This document shows, piece by piece, positions 22,948-35,320 of a DNA stretch of 64,000 nucleotides. Origin of the DNA: Tribonema minus (taxonomy: Eukaryota; Sar; Xanthophyceae; Tribonematales; Tribonemataceae); the NCBI GenBank assembly GCA_017506865.1, contig JAFCMP010000036.1:62001-126000 (forward strand). The letters run 5' to 3'. The notes under the pieces were generated by a model that worked only from the letters and a program-made list of their open reading frames with translations, was not told the DNA's origin and did no database searches. Made by a program: the position numbers and the translations under genes. Within the stretch, counting starts at the first letter, position 1. Every line of letters begins with the position of its first letter.

Positions 22948-25900
22948 ATGCAATCGCGCTTAGAATCGACGGAGCGCAACTTGGCACAGCTGGCACGAGA
23001 GCAGCTCAAAGCCAGTTCGTTCAAGCTGGCGGATTCTTCAGCCAATGGCAGCCAATATCACGATGAGATTGCTGGGAAGGCCAACAAGCTCATACTTCAA
23101 CTGAAGAGCGATGTCAGGACGCTCAGCAAGTACGTCTCTCGGCTGCCTGCCACCGACAAGGCCGCTGTGCTGGTGCCCGACCACATGAGACTCAGAGTGC
23201 ACGCTGATGTGGCAGCGCAGGCGCAGGCGATGGAGATGAGCAAAGCCGCGGAGGCCGTGGTGGGGGTGGTGGCACTGGAGAAGCTGCTGGAGCAGGTGAG
23301 AGATCAGTGTAATAGATTGCAACCTGATTTCACCAGAGTACGCTTTGAACTTGATGAGATGTGGGCACTGGTTGTCCATGAAGCTTGCAGCAGCCACATA
23401 ATTCACAGGGACGATAGCAACGTATGGGGCAGATGCCCATGAGTCATGAGAGTGACTTGCCGCGCATGCCATACGCCGCCGGTGCCGTTGCCGCTGACGG
23501 CAGCGCGCTCGCAGCAGCGCTTAACACATTTCTTACTCGATGAGGCCTGGAAGAAAGATGTTGTGATGAAATTCAGCAGGCGCGCTCGGTCACGACAAGT
23601 CCGCAAAGCGTTGCTCTGCTCGTCACTTCGCTGCACCCCGAAAATGCTTCACACATTCAGGTGAAATCTAGCCTCACAAGGCCAGGTTGAGGCCACGCGC
23701 ACCTGCAACTTCACAAGTGAAGTTCGCTGCACCGCGCACGCCCACCAGGTGCCCCCCTCGCACTCACACATACCTTTACACGAACGCCACAGGTGCCCCT
23801 CGTCCCGACGGCGGCCGCCGAGGACGCGCGCGAGGCGGCGCTCGCGGCAGCGCTCGACACGGTGGCGCGCCTCGACGAGCTGCGCGGCGGCCTCATGGCG
23901 GCGCTCGAGCGGCGCCTCGCCGCCGCCAAGCAGCAGCTCGACCGCGACTTCGGCGCGAGCTTCCTCGACATGCAGGCGTTCCTGCGCGCGGAGCAGGACG
24001 TGCTCGCTGCCGCGTCCGACGCGCGCACGTGCGGCCAGGGCACCATCGCGTTCGTGCAGGTCACGCACCAGGTGCGCCGCCGCGCCGCAGCTGCCGCTGC
24101 CGCCGTAGGTTCCGATACAGCAGCTGCCACTGCTGCTGCCGCGTCGCGTTGCGCTGCTGTTGCCACCTCCACGCCTCCGCCGCTGCCGCTGCGCGCCGCT
24201 GTCGCGCTGCCCGCCAGTTGACGCGGCGCTTGGCCATGATTGCCAAGGCGCCGCTGTATGCGCCGGCAGATCCTCTGCCGCATAATGAGGTCGGCGCTGA
24301 GCGGGCTTACGTATGCCTGCGACTTGCAGCACGCGCGCCTCACACTCCCCGTGCCTGCAGCGCTTCGTGCCTGATGCAGGCATGGCAGCGTTACTATTGG
24401 CGACAGTGCATTGCCGTGTGTTTGCAGCTTGCGCACACGACGCGTGTTGTGCCGCCTAGCTACCGCGGGGCGCCACGCGCGCGTGGCGCGAGCACCGCCG
24501 TGCACTGCTGATCTGTCGCCTGCATTTGGGAGCATTCGTATCGCTGGCGAGTGCAGCAGGCTGTGGGCGCGCTTGCAGTGACACGGCCTGAACCGAGGCC
24601 GTGCAGGCAGGGGGCGCTACTTCTGGTCGTGCAATGGCTAAAACATCACAACGGAGGAGGCCGCACATGACCAAGATGAAGCCATTCAAGAGTGCCGATA
24701 GTGGGCATATCGAGCTCACAGAGACGCTTGTGGCAGCGGCCTGCGCCGCTGTGCTGCCGGTGCCGTGCAGCTGCGTGCTGCCCCGCGCCGCGCTTTGCGT
24801 TTCGAGCGGGCCGCGTTCACAACATAGGGGTGTGTGGCATGCATTGTCGAGCGCCGCCTGCTAATGCACGCGCGCAGCCTTACTGTGCTAAGCACGGCAG
24901 CACTGCGCGCAGCGGCGGGGCACCGCCGCATCTGAACGTACAACGCATGTGGGTCACGGGCCGATGTTGTGTCATGACATTGGTGATGAACAGGACAGGC
25001 CGCTCTCACCCGCAACTTGCAGTGCGCATGCCGCGCGCTCTGGGTGCTGGCATACTAGAAGCATGAAGCTGATGAAGATAGATTAGGAGCCCACCAGGGC
25101 ACTACATTTGAGTCCACAGTGACTGTCATCACCCATAAAGCTGATTGATTAGATGGAAATTGTAGATTGAACAGGGACCCATCAGGCCAACACTTTTGAG
25201 TCCACTGCAATACCCCCCCCCCCCCCCCCCCCCCCGCACGCATCAGCGCCTGCCCCCAACCCCCTTGGTACCCCCCCTCGCCCTCCCCCCCCCGCCCCCC
25301 ACAGTTCCAGCTCCTGGCCCACGCGGCCCACGGCCTGCGCGCCGTGCGCGAGGGGCTCAGCCACGCCGTGCTCCTCAAGCAGGCGCGCGCGGAGCGCCAG
25401 GCGCTCGCCGAGCAGCTCGCGGGCGCGCAGGCGGAGCTGCGCCGCATCCACCACACGTGAGTTGAGCGCTGTTGCTGCGTGCTGGCTAAAGTAATCATCA
25501 TCGTATGGCGGTAACACGCCGGCAAAAGTGATCATCGCCGTACAGCGGCAACAGTGATCATCGTCATTAAAGCGCCTTTCACTTGGATTGTGAATCCGCG
25601 CTGCGCCGCATCCACCACACGTGAGTCGAGCGCTGCCACCGTGCGCGCAACGGCGATCATTATCATTGCAGCGTCCTCTACTCAGAGTGTGATTGAGGGC
25701 GGCGCCGCATCTACCACACGTGAGTCAAGCGCTGCTGCTGTGTGTGCAACGGCAATCATAATCGCAATGCAGGCGCCTGATTGTACCGCGCGCCAAGTGC
25801 TACTGCCGCGCGCATTTGAGGCAGTGCTCGTGCATGTGCCCCCGCGCAGCCCGCCGTGCCGCAGACTCTCGACGTGGGGCCTGAGCAGCCTTTCATTCAG

Positions 25901-28900
25901 CAACAGAAATGAGGCGCAAGCGCTGTCTGGTTTGCTTATTCCATGCCGCGCCGCGTATCTGCCACACGTGCGCTGAGCGCTGGCGCGCATGTGCGCAACA
26001 GTGAGTCACTCGTGGTCAGAGTCATGACTCAGATTGCGACTCAGACGTGTTGGTGGTCCAGGTTGCTCACGTCGTACCCTGCCCTCACCTCTGAATCTCA
26101 CACCCGGACAAGCAATTCCTGAAACAAGCACGCGCGCATGTGCTCCTGCTGCAGATATGCCGAGATGCTAACACCCGAGACGTCCAAGGGACTGGCCAAC
26201 AGGCAGCGCATCGCGATAGAGGTTTGTAGCATACCGTATGCATGGGGACTCATGGCAAATTGGGCTGTGGCGGAACTTGATGGCAGCCATGCGGCGGCGC
26301 GAGGAATGCTGTGTTTTGTGTATATCATGAGCCTTGTGGACATGTTCCTGGTAGTCTCACCGGTGTGGGGTGTGCTGCGCATTGTCGCACAGTATCTGAG
26401 ATGTCAAAGAGGGTTAGGGCAGGGTTAGGGTTAAGGTTAGGATTTAACAGGGTTAGGGTAGGGTCAGGGTTTGGGTTAAGAGGTACAAGGTTCACCGGTG
26501 TGGGGTGTGCCGTGCATTGTTGCGGAGTGCCTGAGACGTTGAAGAGAGTGTGTGTAGGGTTGGGGTTGAAGAGGGTTAGGGTAGGGTTGGTGTTAGGTGA
26601 GGTCAAGGCTCACTGCTCAGTACTGCTCGGTGACTGGACCGTGCCAAATGCGTACTGTGAGCACCAGTCACAATGGTGCCAGCAGTGTTGCGCAGTCATT
26701 TAAGAGTACCGCTTGAGGCGTGCATACTCTTCAGGCAGGTCAAAAGTACACCGCCATGTCTACAGGGATGCCCAGATTCTTGACAGCGCGACGAGATGCC
26801 TCATCATGTAATTTCAAGGCCTGGCAACATGCTTTTCAGCAGCCTGGGAACATGACGATGCCCATGTGCAGCATAATCCCGTACGCATCATTGAACTTCA
26901 AATTGGCCACGTCAGGAGCCTATGTGACTTGTATCGCAGTGGCATGTTGCTGCACGTATTCAGCTGCCACCGCAGTGTCCAAACCGCAGGTGCACATGCT
27001 GAGTGGGACGGTCCTGACTGGCAATCAGTGCGTAGAAAATTTTTCGTGCAGCTGGACCCGCAGCACGTAGCTGCCATGTGTCGCAGGCCGCACCTGGGCC
27101 CTGCGACTTTGTCTCTGCGTCACACATCGAAGTTTGGCATGTTGAAGTGCATGAGATGTTGTGAGACAGCGTGCTCTTCTCCACTTGGCCTGTTTACTGA
27201 AGATCCCGCAATTCCTGGTCTTCTGTGCAGGAGCTGACGGCGCAGGCCAAGGCGATCAGGGACGAGAATGGCAGTCTCAAGCTGCAGCTCGACAAGTCAA
27301 CGGCTCAGCAGGGCCGCGTGTCGGACCTGCTGGCTGACGCACAGGTGCATGCCAAACTCAGCAGCACGCTGCTGCTGCTGCTGAGAACACGAGCACCAGT
27401 GTCAAAGTTCAACTCCAAACATCAAGTCGAAGTCATGAAGCGTACTCTTCAGCATTGGTTGCGGCAGCAGCGCGTGGCGCAATGCACCAGCGCGCACTGC
27501 GACGCAGGCCAACGCACAGGCGCGCGCAGACCTCACCATCATGCTGCTGCTCAAGAAGCACGCGCCGTGTCAAAATTCAACTGAAGTCATCAAGCACGCC
27601 CTCAACATTGATTTGTAGCAGCGCGTGGCGTGATGCGCCAGCGCATCGATACGCGCGCGCGCTGCGATGCGGGCGGCACCATATGGACGATGCTGCTGCC
27701 TCTGCGTGTCCGCAACAGCTGGAGCGCGCTACCGCCCACAGCGATGCTCAGCAGAGAGGCCTCGATGGCGATGCAGCGGCGCGGTGCGCACTGTCCGGCG
27801 GTAATGCATGCGGTCGGCGGCGGCGGCGCACTGCCTGTTGGCGGGAAGCTACGCACAGCAGCACACTTGATCATGTGTAGCGAGCTCTGCACTGCGGCGA
27901 ATGATCGGACCTCTACTTCAGTGCGCGCTGACTAGGCGCGCACTTTGCATCTCCGCCCACGTCGCAATCTCGCATGTCAGAGAGCAGGCGACCCGCCCTA
28001 CCCACCAGCTACTTTCCACAGACAGGCTCTCACCCCGGTCCTGAAACGTCCTTTTTGAACTTTGCAGATGGCGGTGGAGGCGCAGGGCGCGCGGCATGGA
28101 CGTGAGCTGGCCCGCCTGAAAACCCAGGTCAGCGCGCCGCCAGCTGCAGCAGCGGAAGGCCATGCATGTCGGCTGCTGCTGCGTTGGCGGCAGCACCGGC
28201 AGACTTTGCATGCTTGGCTGCTGCAGTGTAACAGCGCGCCCTCTTGCGCAATGCGAGGCGGAGCGAGGGGGGATGGGGGGGTTGCGCAGCCCATCGAGAC
28301 CCCCAGCCGTGCACCGAGATCTGCAGACTGCATTACTGGGCTTGGGCTACTGTGAAAGGGGGGGGGGGAGCCCACAGAGCCCCTGCTCTGCACCGAGACC
28401 TGCAGACTGTTATGCTGGGTCTTGGGGCACTGTATAATGAGGAGCTCACCGAGACTCTGGTGTTGACTAAGATTCGCAGACTGATTGCAGGCGAGAGTGC
28501 GGGCATAGTGTGGTACTTGCGAGGTGCACAGTCCGAGCAATTGCGCTTATGCTCCCACCGCGCATCGAGGAACGTTGTCAATCCCATGCGGCTGCTAACA
28601 CGCAGTAGCCTCGCCCCACTCTGATGCATCGGCGCTTCGCTTCGAAGATCACTTGTCCCTCCCTCAGGCGCACTGCACTTTGCCGGCCCATCTCGTGCGC
28701 GCATGCCCCCTGTGTGATAAACCGTCCGGCGCCGTCCCAGGTACATGTAGGTTGTCCGCCCCCTTATGCAAGAGGGAGTAAAGTAAAGTACATGTACGCG
28801 GCACAGATAGGTGTGGAGACGCATGCGCCGAGTGCCAGCACCTATACGCGCAGGACGCACCGTGCTTGTTTCACGAAAGCGCGGCGGCCGACGCGCGTGC

Positions 28901-31900
28901 ATCGCATCGCCAGCACCGGGACGCGTGCGATGCGCGCCCTCGTGCCGCCTCTCACTCCTCCCCGGCGCCGCCGTGCCGCGTGTGCGCGTTGCGCGCCCTG
29001 ACCCTAACCCTAACCCTCACCCCATTCCCAACCCTAAACCCTAACCCTCACCCTGAACCTCAACTGTTACCCTAAGCTCAACCTCGCCCTAAACCCTAAC
29101 CCGATCCTAACGCTAACCCCAGGTGGAGTCGATGCGCGCGCGCGCCGAGCAGCTCGAGTCCCTGGCCGCGCAGTCGCAGACGCACATTGCCATGCTGCAC
29201 AGCGCCAATCGCCGCCAGGCCGCGGAGCTCGAGCGGCTGCGCGCGCCGCCGCCCGCCGCCACCGCGCCCGCTGCCGCCGCTGCCGCCGCACCCGAGGCGA
29301 CGCCGCCGGCGCCGCTGACGCCCGCTCGCAAGCTCCGGGGGGGCACAGGCGGCGGCGGCGCCGCAGCTAGGAAGCCGGCCAGCGCTGCAGGTGCGACTGC
29401 AAATCTCGGCAGAGCCATCGGTCCTGAGCAGAAGCGAGGGTGTCCAGCACAGGGCCTTGCGCTGTGTGCCTTGTTGGAAACGTGTGGCGCGGATCGTTCT
29501 CGCGCGACGTAAAGGCAGGGCACGCGCCTGCACCCGCTGGGGGTACGAGCCCAATGGTAGTAGGGGGACACAGCCTATACTGCAGCAGATTTTGACCTGC
29601 GCGATGAGGCCTTCGATCGCGTCTTTCCCATCATGGCACACGAGCAGCGTCTTGAAGAAACACACACAGGATGGCTGCCAGTGGTCGTCGCGCTGAGGGG
29701 CTGCGCCAACGCGGAGCGCCTGCAGTGTGTTTCCCCCCCGCGGTCGACCACGTGCGGAGTGCGCGTCTTCACGTGCGCACTCGCCCTTGCCACGCGTATT
29801 CCATCAACGGCGTCGGCGCGGTGATGCGTTGTGCACATCGGGCCCCGAGCGCAGCGCCGCCGCCGCCGGTTCTGCGGGCTCCCGCAGGAGGGGGTAGGTA
29901 TCGCCCGTCCATCTGCAGCCGCAGCGGAGCGATGGCGCGGCAGGCACACTTCACACAGCTGCCCGCGCCTTCAGACGTCTGTGTGTATGGAGGTGACCGC
30001 GCCGCTTCAAGCCGCAGCAGCGATCAGCAGCGCTACTCCCTAACGCGCACGTCCCATCATCTCTGTGCGCGCGCAGGCGGCGACGCGGCGGCAGCGGCAG
30101 CAGCAGCGCCGGGTGAGGGCGCCACGTGCTGGGAGGAGCTCGAGCGGCAGAACCAGCTGCTGCGCGGTCAGGTCAGGCTGGCCCCCAGTCGCTGCAGTGG
30201 GTCGTGGTATGGTGCACGCGTCGTCGCCGGATGAGGCGATTGCAGCATTGCTTTGCGCTGTCGTGCGTCTGTTAGCGCAGCCGCATGCAGCTTGGTACCC
30301 GGTCGTTGCTTGCAGAGAGGTCGCTCGTACAGAGATGCCTTCGGCTGCATCACGGCACCCGCATGCACACCCATTGGGGCTCTGACGGTGGTGCGGCAGC
30401 AACGCTGCTCAGCGTGCGCACAGACTCAGACTCAGACTGACTCGTGGCGGTCCTGGTACATCCAGCATGGTCATGAGGTGAAGCTCGTGGTGGATCGTCA
30501 CGGGCGGATCGTCACGGGCGCTCTGTTGTCATGCAACTCTATGTCGTGTAACTCAATGGAAATTGGGTCCTGGGAAGTCATGGTTGCCGCCGTGCTCAGC
30601 GCCAGCACACTTCACGCTGGCGACGTGCGCTCGGCAATGCACATGCGGAAAGGCGGGCATGATGTCCCGCCCGCTGCTTGTTGCGCAGGGGCTTTTGCAT
30701 TGGCCCCGCCAGCGCCTCCGCGCCACACGCCGCAATGTTGATTGCGGCACGTCGTGCAGCAGCGCATGCCACTTAAACCCCCGACACGCACGGCTCGTTC
30801 GCCGCACCTCGCCGCCTGACGCTCTCTCTCGCCGCATCGCTGCCGCGCGTCCGCTGCGGCCGGTGCAGGCGGCGCGGAAGGCGCGGCTCGCGCTGGTCGC
30901 AATCGCGGCGCGCGACGCGGCGCTCAAGTGCGGCACCGAGGACCACGAGCGCGTCAAGGCGCTCGCGGCGGAGGCGGCGGCGCTGCGCGCGGCGGCGGCG
31001 GCGGCGGCGCAGGCAGCGGCCGAGGCAGCAGCTGAGGTAAGGGCAGTTCTGGTGAAGTTCCGCTGCGGCGTTTGTGCTAGAGCGCGTCGCACTGGATGGC
31101 ACATGTGTGTGCTTCAAAGTTGTTTTGTTCGTGAGGGCACGCGTCCTCCTCGCTGTCGCAACCATGCAGCTGTCGCAGGATTCACAGTCACGGTCCAAAT
31201 TTGTGGCCTGCCACCGAGTGTGGTGAAAGAATGTGGCATTGCTCCAGTGCACCGCATGCCACTCATCGAAGAATCCTATCCCTGATTGCTAGTCTCAGAA
31301 GTAGGTACGCACGCCGCCGCCGGCAGCAGCGTCACCGCCGGCACCGCGCCTTGTCGCCGCCTCCACCTCTGCCGCTGCCGTGCATCGCGACGACACGCGG
31401 CGTGCTTGCGGTGCCTGCCTTTGACACCGCACGCATGCGCAAGCGGCAGCAACCCCTGCCCCAGCACAGCGCTCAACAATCCCCACCTATCCGCACACGC
31501 GCATCTCACCGCGCGCGCAGCACAGCGCGCAGCTGGCGGCGCTGCGCGCGGCCGCCGAGCATGCGGCGGCGGCGGCGGCGGAGGAGCGCGGCGCCGCCGC
31601 CGCCGCGCGCGCGCGCCTCACCGACCGCGACGCCGCCGTCGCCGTCATGGAGCGCCAGGCCGCGGAGGCGGAGGAGCGCCGCTGCGAGCTGGCGGCAGCG
31701 GCGGCGCGCGCGGAGGCGGCGCTGAGCATTGCCTTAGAGCCCAAACTTGTCAGCGCCGCGTGCGTGCAGGCGCCGGACCCGCACGACGACGGCAGCGGCG
31801 ACGCCGTGCTGTGGGCCGCTCAGACGGCCCCGCCGCTGCCGCCGGAGGGGGTTGCGGAAGGCGGGGAGGGCGGCGGCGCGCAGGCGCAGGGGGCGCAGTT

Positions 31901-31931
31901 GCGGCCACCGTCGGGCGGCCGCCAGCGATGA
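22948..31931 (+). CDS. Coiled-coil protein of unknown function, 10 exons
   Basis: No family recognised. Exons 22948-23295, 23793-24071, 25305-25456, 26155-26221, 27231-27344, 28068-28127, 29123-29390, 30077-30171, 30869-31036 and 31521-31931 join with consistent phases into 653 aa. Most of the length looks like amphipathic, heptad-like helix rich in Ala, Glu, Arg, Gln and Leu, for example ELTAQAKAIRDENGSLKLQL in exon 5 and MERQAAEAEERRCELAAAAA in exon 10. A Pro/Ala/Gly-rich hinge lies in exon 7 and a disordered Gly-rich end follows the last helix. This layout suits a rod-like cytoskeletal, centrosomal or Golgi tether protein, but that is inference. The ATG at 22948 is the first in its frame; upstream exons are possible. 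Exon 3's edge has extra tandem copies, and the exon 7 acceptor lies in telomere-like repeats. Confidence 0.7.
25437..26007 (+). repeat. Tandem copies of the coiled-coil exon 3 donor region
   Basis: The 3' end of exon 3 (GCGCCGCATCCACCACAC) and its GTGAGT donor, with about 50 bases of intron, occur at about 25437, 25600 and 25702, and in more diverged form at about 25945. Copies two and three keep an intact GTGAGT. Each copy is followed by related CAACGGCGATCAT-type sequence. Only the first copy is attached to an exon body. Confidence 0.85.
26406..26600 (+). repeat. Interstitial telomere-like repeats in coiled-coil intron 4
   Basis: Two blocks of degenerate GGGTTAGGG units (about 26406-26480 and 26560-26600) flank a second copy of a sequence around TCACCGGTGTGGGGTGTGC, which itself occurs at about 26358 and 26492. 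The array therefore looks duplicated together with non-telomeric flank. Confidence 0.8.
27400..27672 (+). repeat. Diverged direct repeat in coiled-coil intron 5
   Basis: A segment with GTCAAAGTTCAACT, a GAAGTCAT motif and CAGCAGCGCGTGGCG (about 27400-27510) recurs in diverged form at about 27568-27672. It is intronic in the model used. Confidence 0.5.
28290..28445 (+). repeat. Direct repeat in coiled-coil intron 6
   Basis: GTGCACCGAGATCTGCAGACTG and its neighbour, with a trailing TGGGCTTGGGCTACTGT, recur at about 28386-28440 as CTGCACCGAGACCTGCAGAC and TGGGTCTTGGGGCACTGT. A G run separates the two. Confidence 0.65.
28996..29122 (+). repeat. Telomere-like CCCTAA array forming a 3' splice site
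   Basis: About 125 bases of degenerate CCCTAA units in the pyrimidine-rich orientation run straight into the acceptor CTAACCCCAG at 29122, followed by coiled-coil exon 7. The array supplies the polypyrimidine tract and several CTAAC-like candidate branch points. Confidence 0.8.
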
Positions 31932-33273
31932 TGGATTCTGCTCCGCTTCTGCTCCTGAAGTTAATGAAGTTTTTAGGTCATTGTGACCGCATAAGTATAC
32001 CGTCGGCACCGCGCGGCTGCATACTCTGTTGATGGCTGGTGTTGCGCTGCAAGCGCATGCCGACGCTTCCGCTGGCTGCAAGTCTCGACTTGCTCGAAGT
32101 GCAAGTGCGCCTGACAACGCAGGTGATGTCCCGCGGCTCACGTGACCACAGTAGTACAGTAATGTCCTGTTTCAGGTTGCTTGATGCGGGAGCAGCAATT
32201 CTATGCGGACCCATGCACGCATCGACAAAGAAGCAGAGGCGTCATACCGCGCGCTCTTTTGCAGCACACATGATCGGAACGTATAGTGGCATGTACAAGT
32301 CGAGCTGGACAAAGCAGTACACGTCCAATGCACGAGTTTCGTACCTCCAAAGTGCATGTGAGACATGCGATTGCGGTCTGCAATCAGTGACAATTGAGTG
32401 ACGTGGGGCACTCTGAAGCACGTGCGAGCATGCGCCGATGAACCCACCAACTGATGAAATGTCAGCACGTGAATTACTTTCAAGCACCTCGCAGTATTTG
32501 CAGATGAGGTGCCTGAAACGGCGAGCAATGCCTGGAGCAACGCAGCACACACTGTGATCATCAAGCCTTGTCACCAACAACAGCATGTATGTGCACGCCA
32601 GTAGGGCCAGTGGAAACAACTGGTGCCATTGGCGGAGATGTGAGCACAGAAGCTGCAGACGACATGCCGGCACCTTTCATAAGGGAGCTTTGTCTTGTGG
32701 CGGCATGAGAATATCATTCTATGTACATACATACGAGCTGCGTACCAGCGTCACCGAGACTCGTCAAACTCTGCCGTACAGGAAGTGGGGGGCTCCAAAG
32801 GGGGGGAAATGTCACAGTTATTGCTGCCATGGCAATCGTAACTGAGGACCTGCAGTAGTCTGGGCCTAGTCTATGGAGAAACGAAACTGGGGAGAAAGAC
32901 GGGCGCAGGTGCGTGCGCGCTTCCCTCCAGCGCCTGCCCAGAGCGGATGCCTGGATCTATTTCTCACAGTGAGGGTCTATGTGCAGACGCGCGGCTGGTG
33001 GCCATATACCTACCGCGCCACGTGCCATCACAGCGCTCAAGCACAGGCCGCCGTCGAATGCCGGCCGGCAGCAGCATGGGAGCACGCGCAGCGCACGCAC
33101 GCGAGCGCCGGCGACAGCTACGGCGGCACCAGCGGCGGCGGCGGCACCGACGGCGGCGGCGGCAGCAGCGGCGGCGGCGGCGGCACCGACGACGGCTGCG
33201 GCATCGACGATGGCGGCAGCGGCGGGACTGGCAGCGGCGGCGGCGGCAGCGGCGGCGGCAGCGGCGGCGGCGC
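31932..33273. other. Intergenic region between convergent genes
   Basis: About 1.3 kb between the ends of the coiled-coil gene and the membrane-protein gene. The left kilobase is AT-richer and shows no gene. The right end (about 33100-33270) is GGC-type triplet repeat just beyond the membrane protein stop codon. A 143-codon minus-strand frame at 32242-32673 has no recognisable features. Confidence 0.5.
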
Positions 33274-34190
33274 CTACCAGAGCCCCTCGTACGGCTGCGC
33301 GACGCCGAAGATGTGCTTGTGCGCGACAGCGAGCAGCGCGCCCACGCCCGCCGCGACGATGTGCGCGACAGTCGTGAGCGGCGGCTCCGCCACGGCGTAG
33401 TACGCCGTCAGCGCGGCGGCGGCGGCTATGGCGGCGGCGGCGGCGGCGCGCGCGGCGGGCGCGCCGTCGAACAGCGGGTGCAGGATGACGAGCGCCGTGG
33501 CGAGCCAGCCCGCGTGCGCCGCCCAGATCGCGGAGATGCCCTGCTCGCAAGAAAAGTAGGGGTAAGGTCAGGGGTGAGGCTGAAGTGACCTGACCTGACC
33601 CGAGTGAAAGTGAGTCCCCATCGTGGCGGTAGAAGAAACCTCAAAACCCAGGCGGCGGCTGCTGGGGACCCGCAAAGTTGAACTTGACGCACATCTAGGT
33701 GGTGCGCAAGCACACTGCAGTGATGCTGCTGCCACATGGATTCCAGTTCAGTCACAAGTGCCTTGCAGCGGCTGCAGTTGGGCACCCAGCCAGAGTGTCA
33801 GGCAGGTGGCGGCCCCGTCGAAAATAAGTCCCTGCGCAGCTCCTGCTGTTGCCGCAGACCCCACCAGACCACCTGACGGGGCTGCGTGTTGCAACTATCG
33901 TAACTATCGCTAACTATCGCTCAGAAGTGCGGCACACATACACACATAGCGCGGCGACTTGCCTGCTCGTCCGCGGCGCAGTCCGCGAAGACCTGCAGCG
34001 CGAGCAGCAGGGCGGTGACGGGGAGCCAGGCGGCGCGCGCGCAGCGCGGCGCGCGCGCGGCGACGTCGCCCGCCCCCCTGAGCGACAGCTGCAGCGCCGC
34101 GGTGGTGAGGACGAGCGCACCGTAGTTGAAGTAGATGTCCACTCGGGAGCCTCTGCTGTAGACGAGGGCTGCGGGGACGTCGCACTTCAT
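33274..34190 (-). CDS. Small multi-pass membrane protein, unknown function
   Basis: No family recognised. Exons 33963-34190 and 33274-33540 on the minus strand give 164 aa. Hydrophobic stretches suggest about four to five membrane helices: VLTTAALQLSL, WLPVTALLLALQVFA, GWLATALVILHPLF, an Ala-rich helix, and VAHIVAAGVGALLAVAHKHIF near the end. The intron donor is GCAAGT, so this is a GC-AG intron, and the acceptor is TTGCGAGCAG. The ATG used is the first available. However, a CCCCGCAG only a few codons inside could be an acceptor, in which case the true start lies in an upstream exon. The gene is divergent from the Sds3-like gene. Confidence 0.6.
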
Positions 34191-35320
34191 GGCGGTTTTC
34201 AGGCGCCTGGTTTGGGGGAGCGGTGCGGCGGCAGCGACGATGATGCCGTCAATTCTGGAGGTGGTGGTGGCCGCAGTTTACATGTGGACGTCTGCAAGCG
34301 TCTGGAGGCGAGCGCTTGTGGTGCGGCAGAGCGTGTGCTGCATGGCAGCATTGCAAAGTTGTCAACGAGTCCATGATTTTGTACTTGGAGTGCAGCTGAT
34401 GCCCCCCCGGGCGGAGCGTATTCGCACAGTTGGCCAACGTAGCCGCTGGGCAGTTACACGGGAAGTGTTGCACTGATGAGGTGTCGGCAAAGGGGCGGGG
34501 GATAACATGATCCTGGCAGGCGTCTACACAGGGATGACAGTCATGTGTCCAGTAAAATACATCTTTTGTGCCGACAAACCGTCCGGTATTTTTGTAATGT
34601 TGTGTTGGCAAATCAAGTGGGCACATCGCGGCTGGTGCTGCAGCCATTTAGTAAAAGCCGCAGCAGCGTCAGTCAGTAGCTGAAGCAAGCCAGATGCTGC
34701 TGTAAGACTTGCATTACTTTCGTGAGAAATTGAGCTAAATTGTGTTTTGTGTAAGCATCAGGCAAGATGCTGATCCAGCCATTTTGGGCAGACAGGGCCC
34801 TGCCTGAACGTACTGGGCGAAGCAGCCCCGCGGTCATCGTCATTGCTTCAAGGAAGGGGAGTCATCATGTGTAAATCCACGCTTTGCATCTGTCATCGCA
34901 TCGCCGCGTAAGTTCATTGCGCTCACCGCTTAACGGCCGCAGGCCACCAACTGCTGCGACAACAGCAACCCCGCTCTGGGCGGCGCGCTCACCCGCGGTC
35001 AACCAAAGTTGACACTCACACACGAAGTTCAAGTAGTGGGAAAAAAACTTTCAAAAAAAGCGAACGTGAACTGAACTGAACTGCCTTAAAAGCACACGCA
35101 CTCGGCAGCGTCAGCTCTAACTGACCACTAGGCACTGGTGCATGCGCCACGGCTGGCAGTGATCGCTGCCAGCCTGCACAGAGCCGTGCGCGTCTCGGCC
35201 GGGAGCGACGCAAGCGAAACCCTCGGCAAACCCTTCTCGCTCGAAGGTTGCAGCCTTCGCTGGAGCTGCACAGTCCGCTCTGCACTCCAGGCCGTGCTGG
35301 AGTGCGTCTCAGTCACCAGC
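34191..35320. other. Divergent intergenic region
   Basis: About 1.1 kb separating the divergent membrane-protein and Sds3-like genes. It should contain both promoters. AT-rich stretches lie at about 34500-34780; no exon recognised. Confidence 0.5.

Noticed and set aside
32242-32673. 143-codon minus-strand frame
   Set aside because: It lies in AT-richer intergenic DNA, is Cys/His/Leu-rich without pattern, and has no family similarity that I can see.
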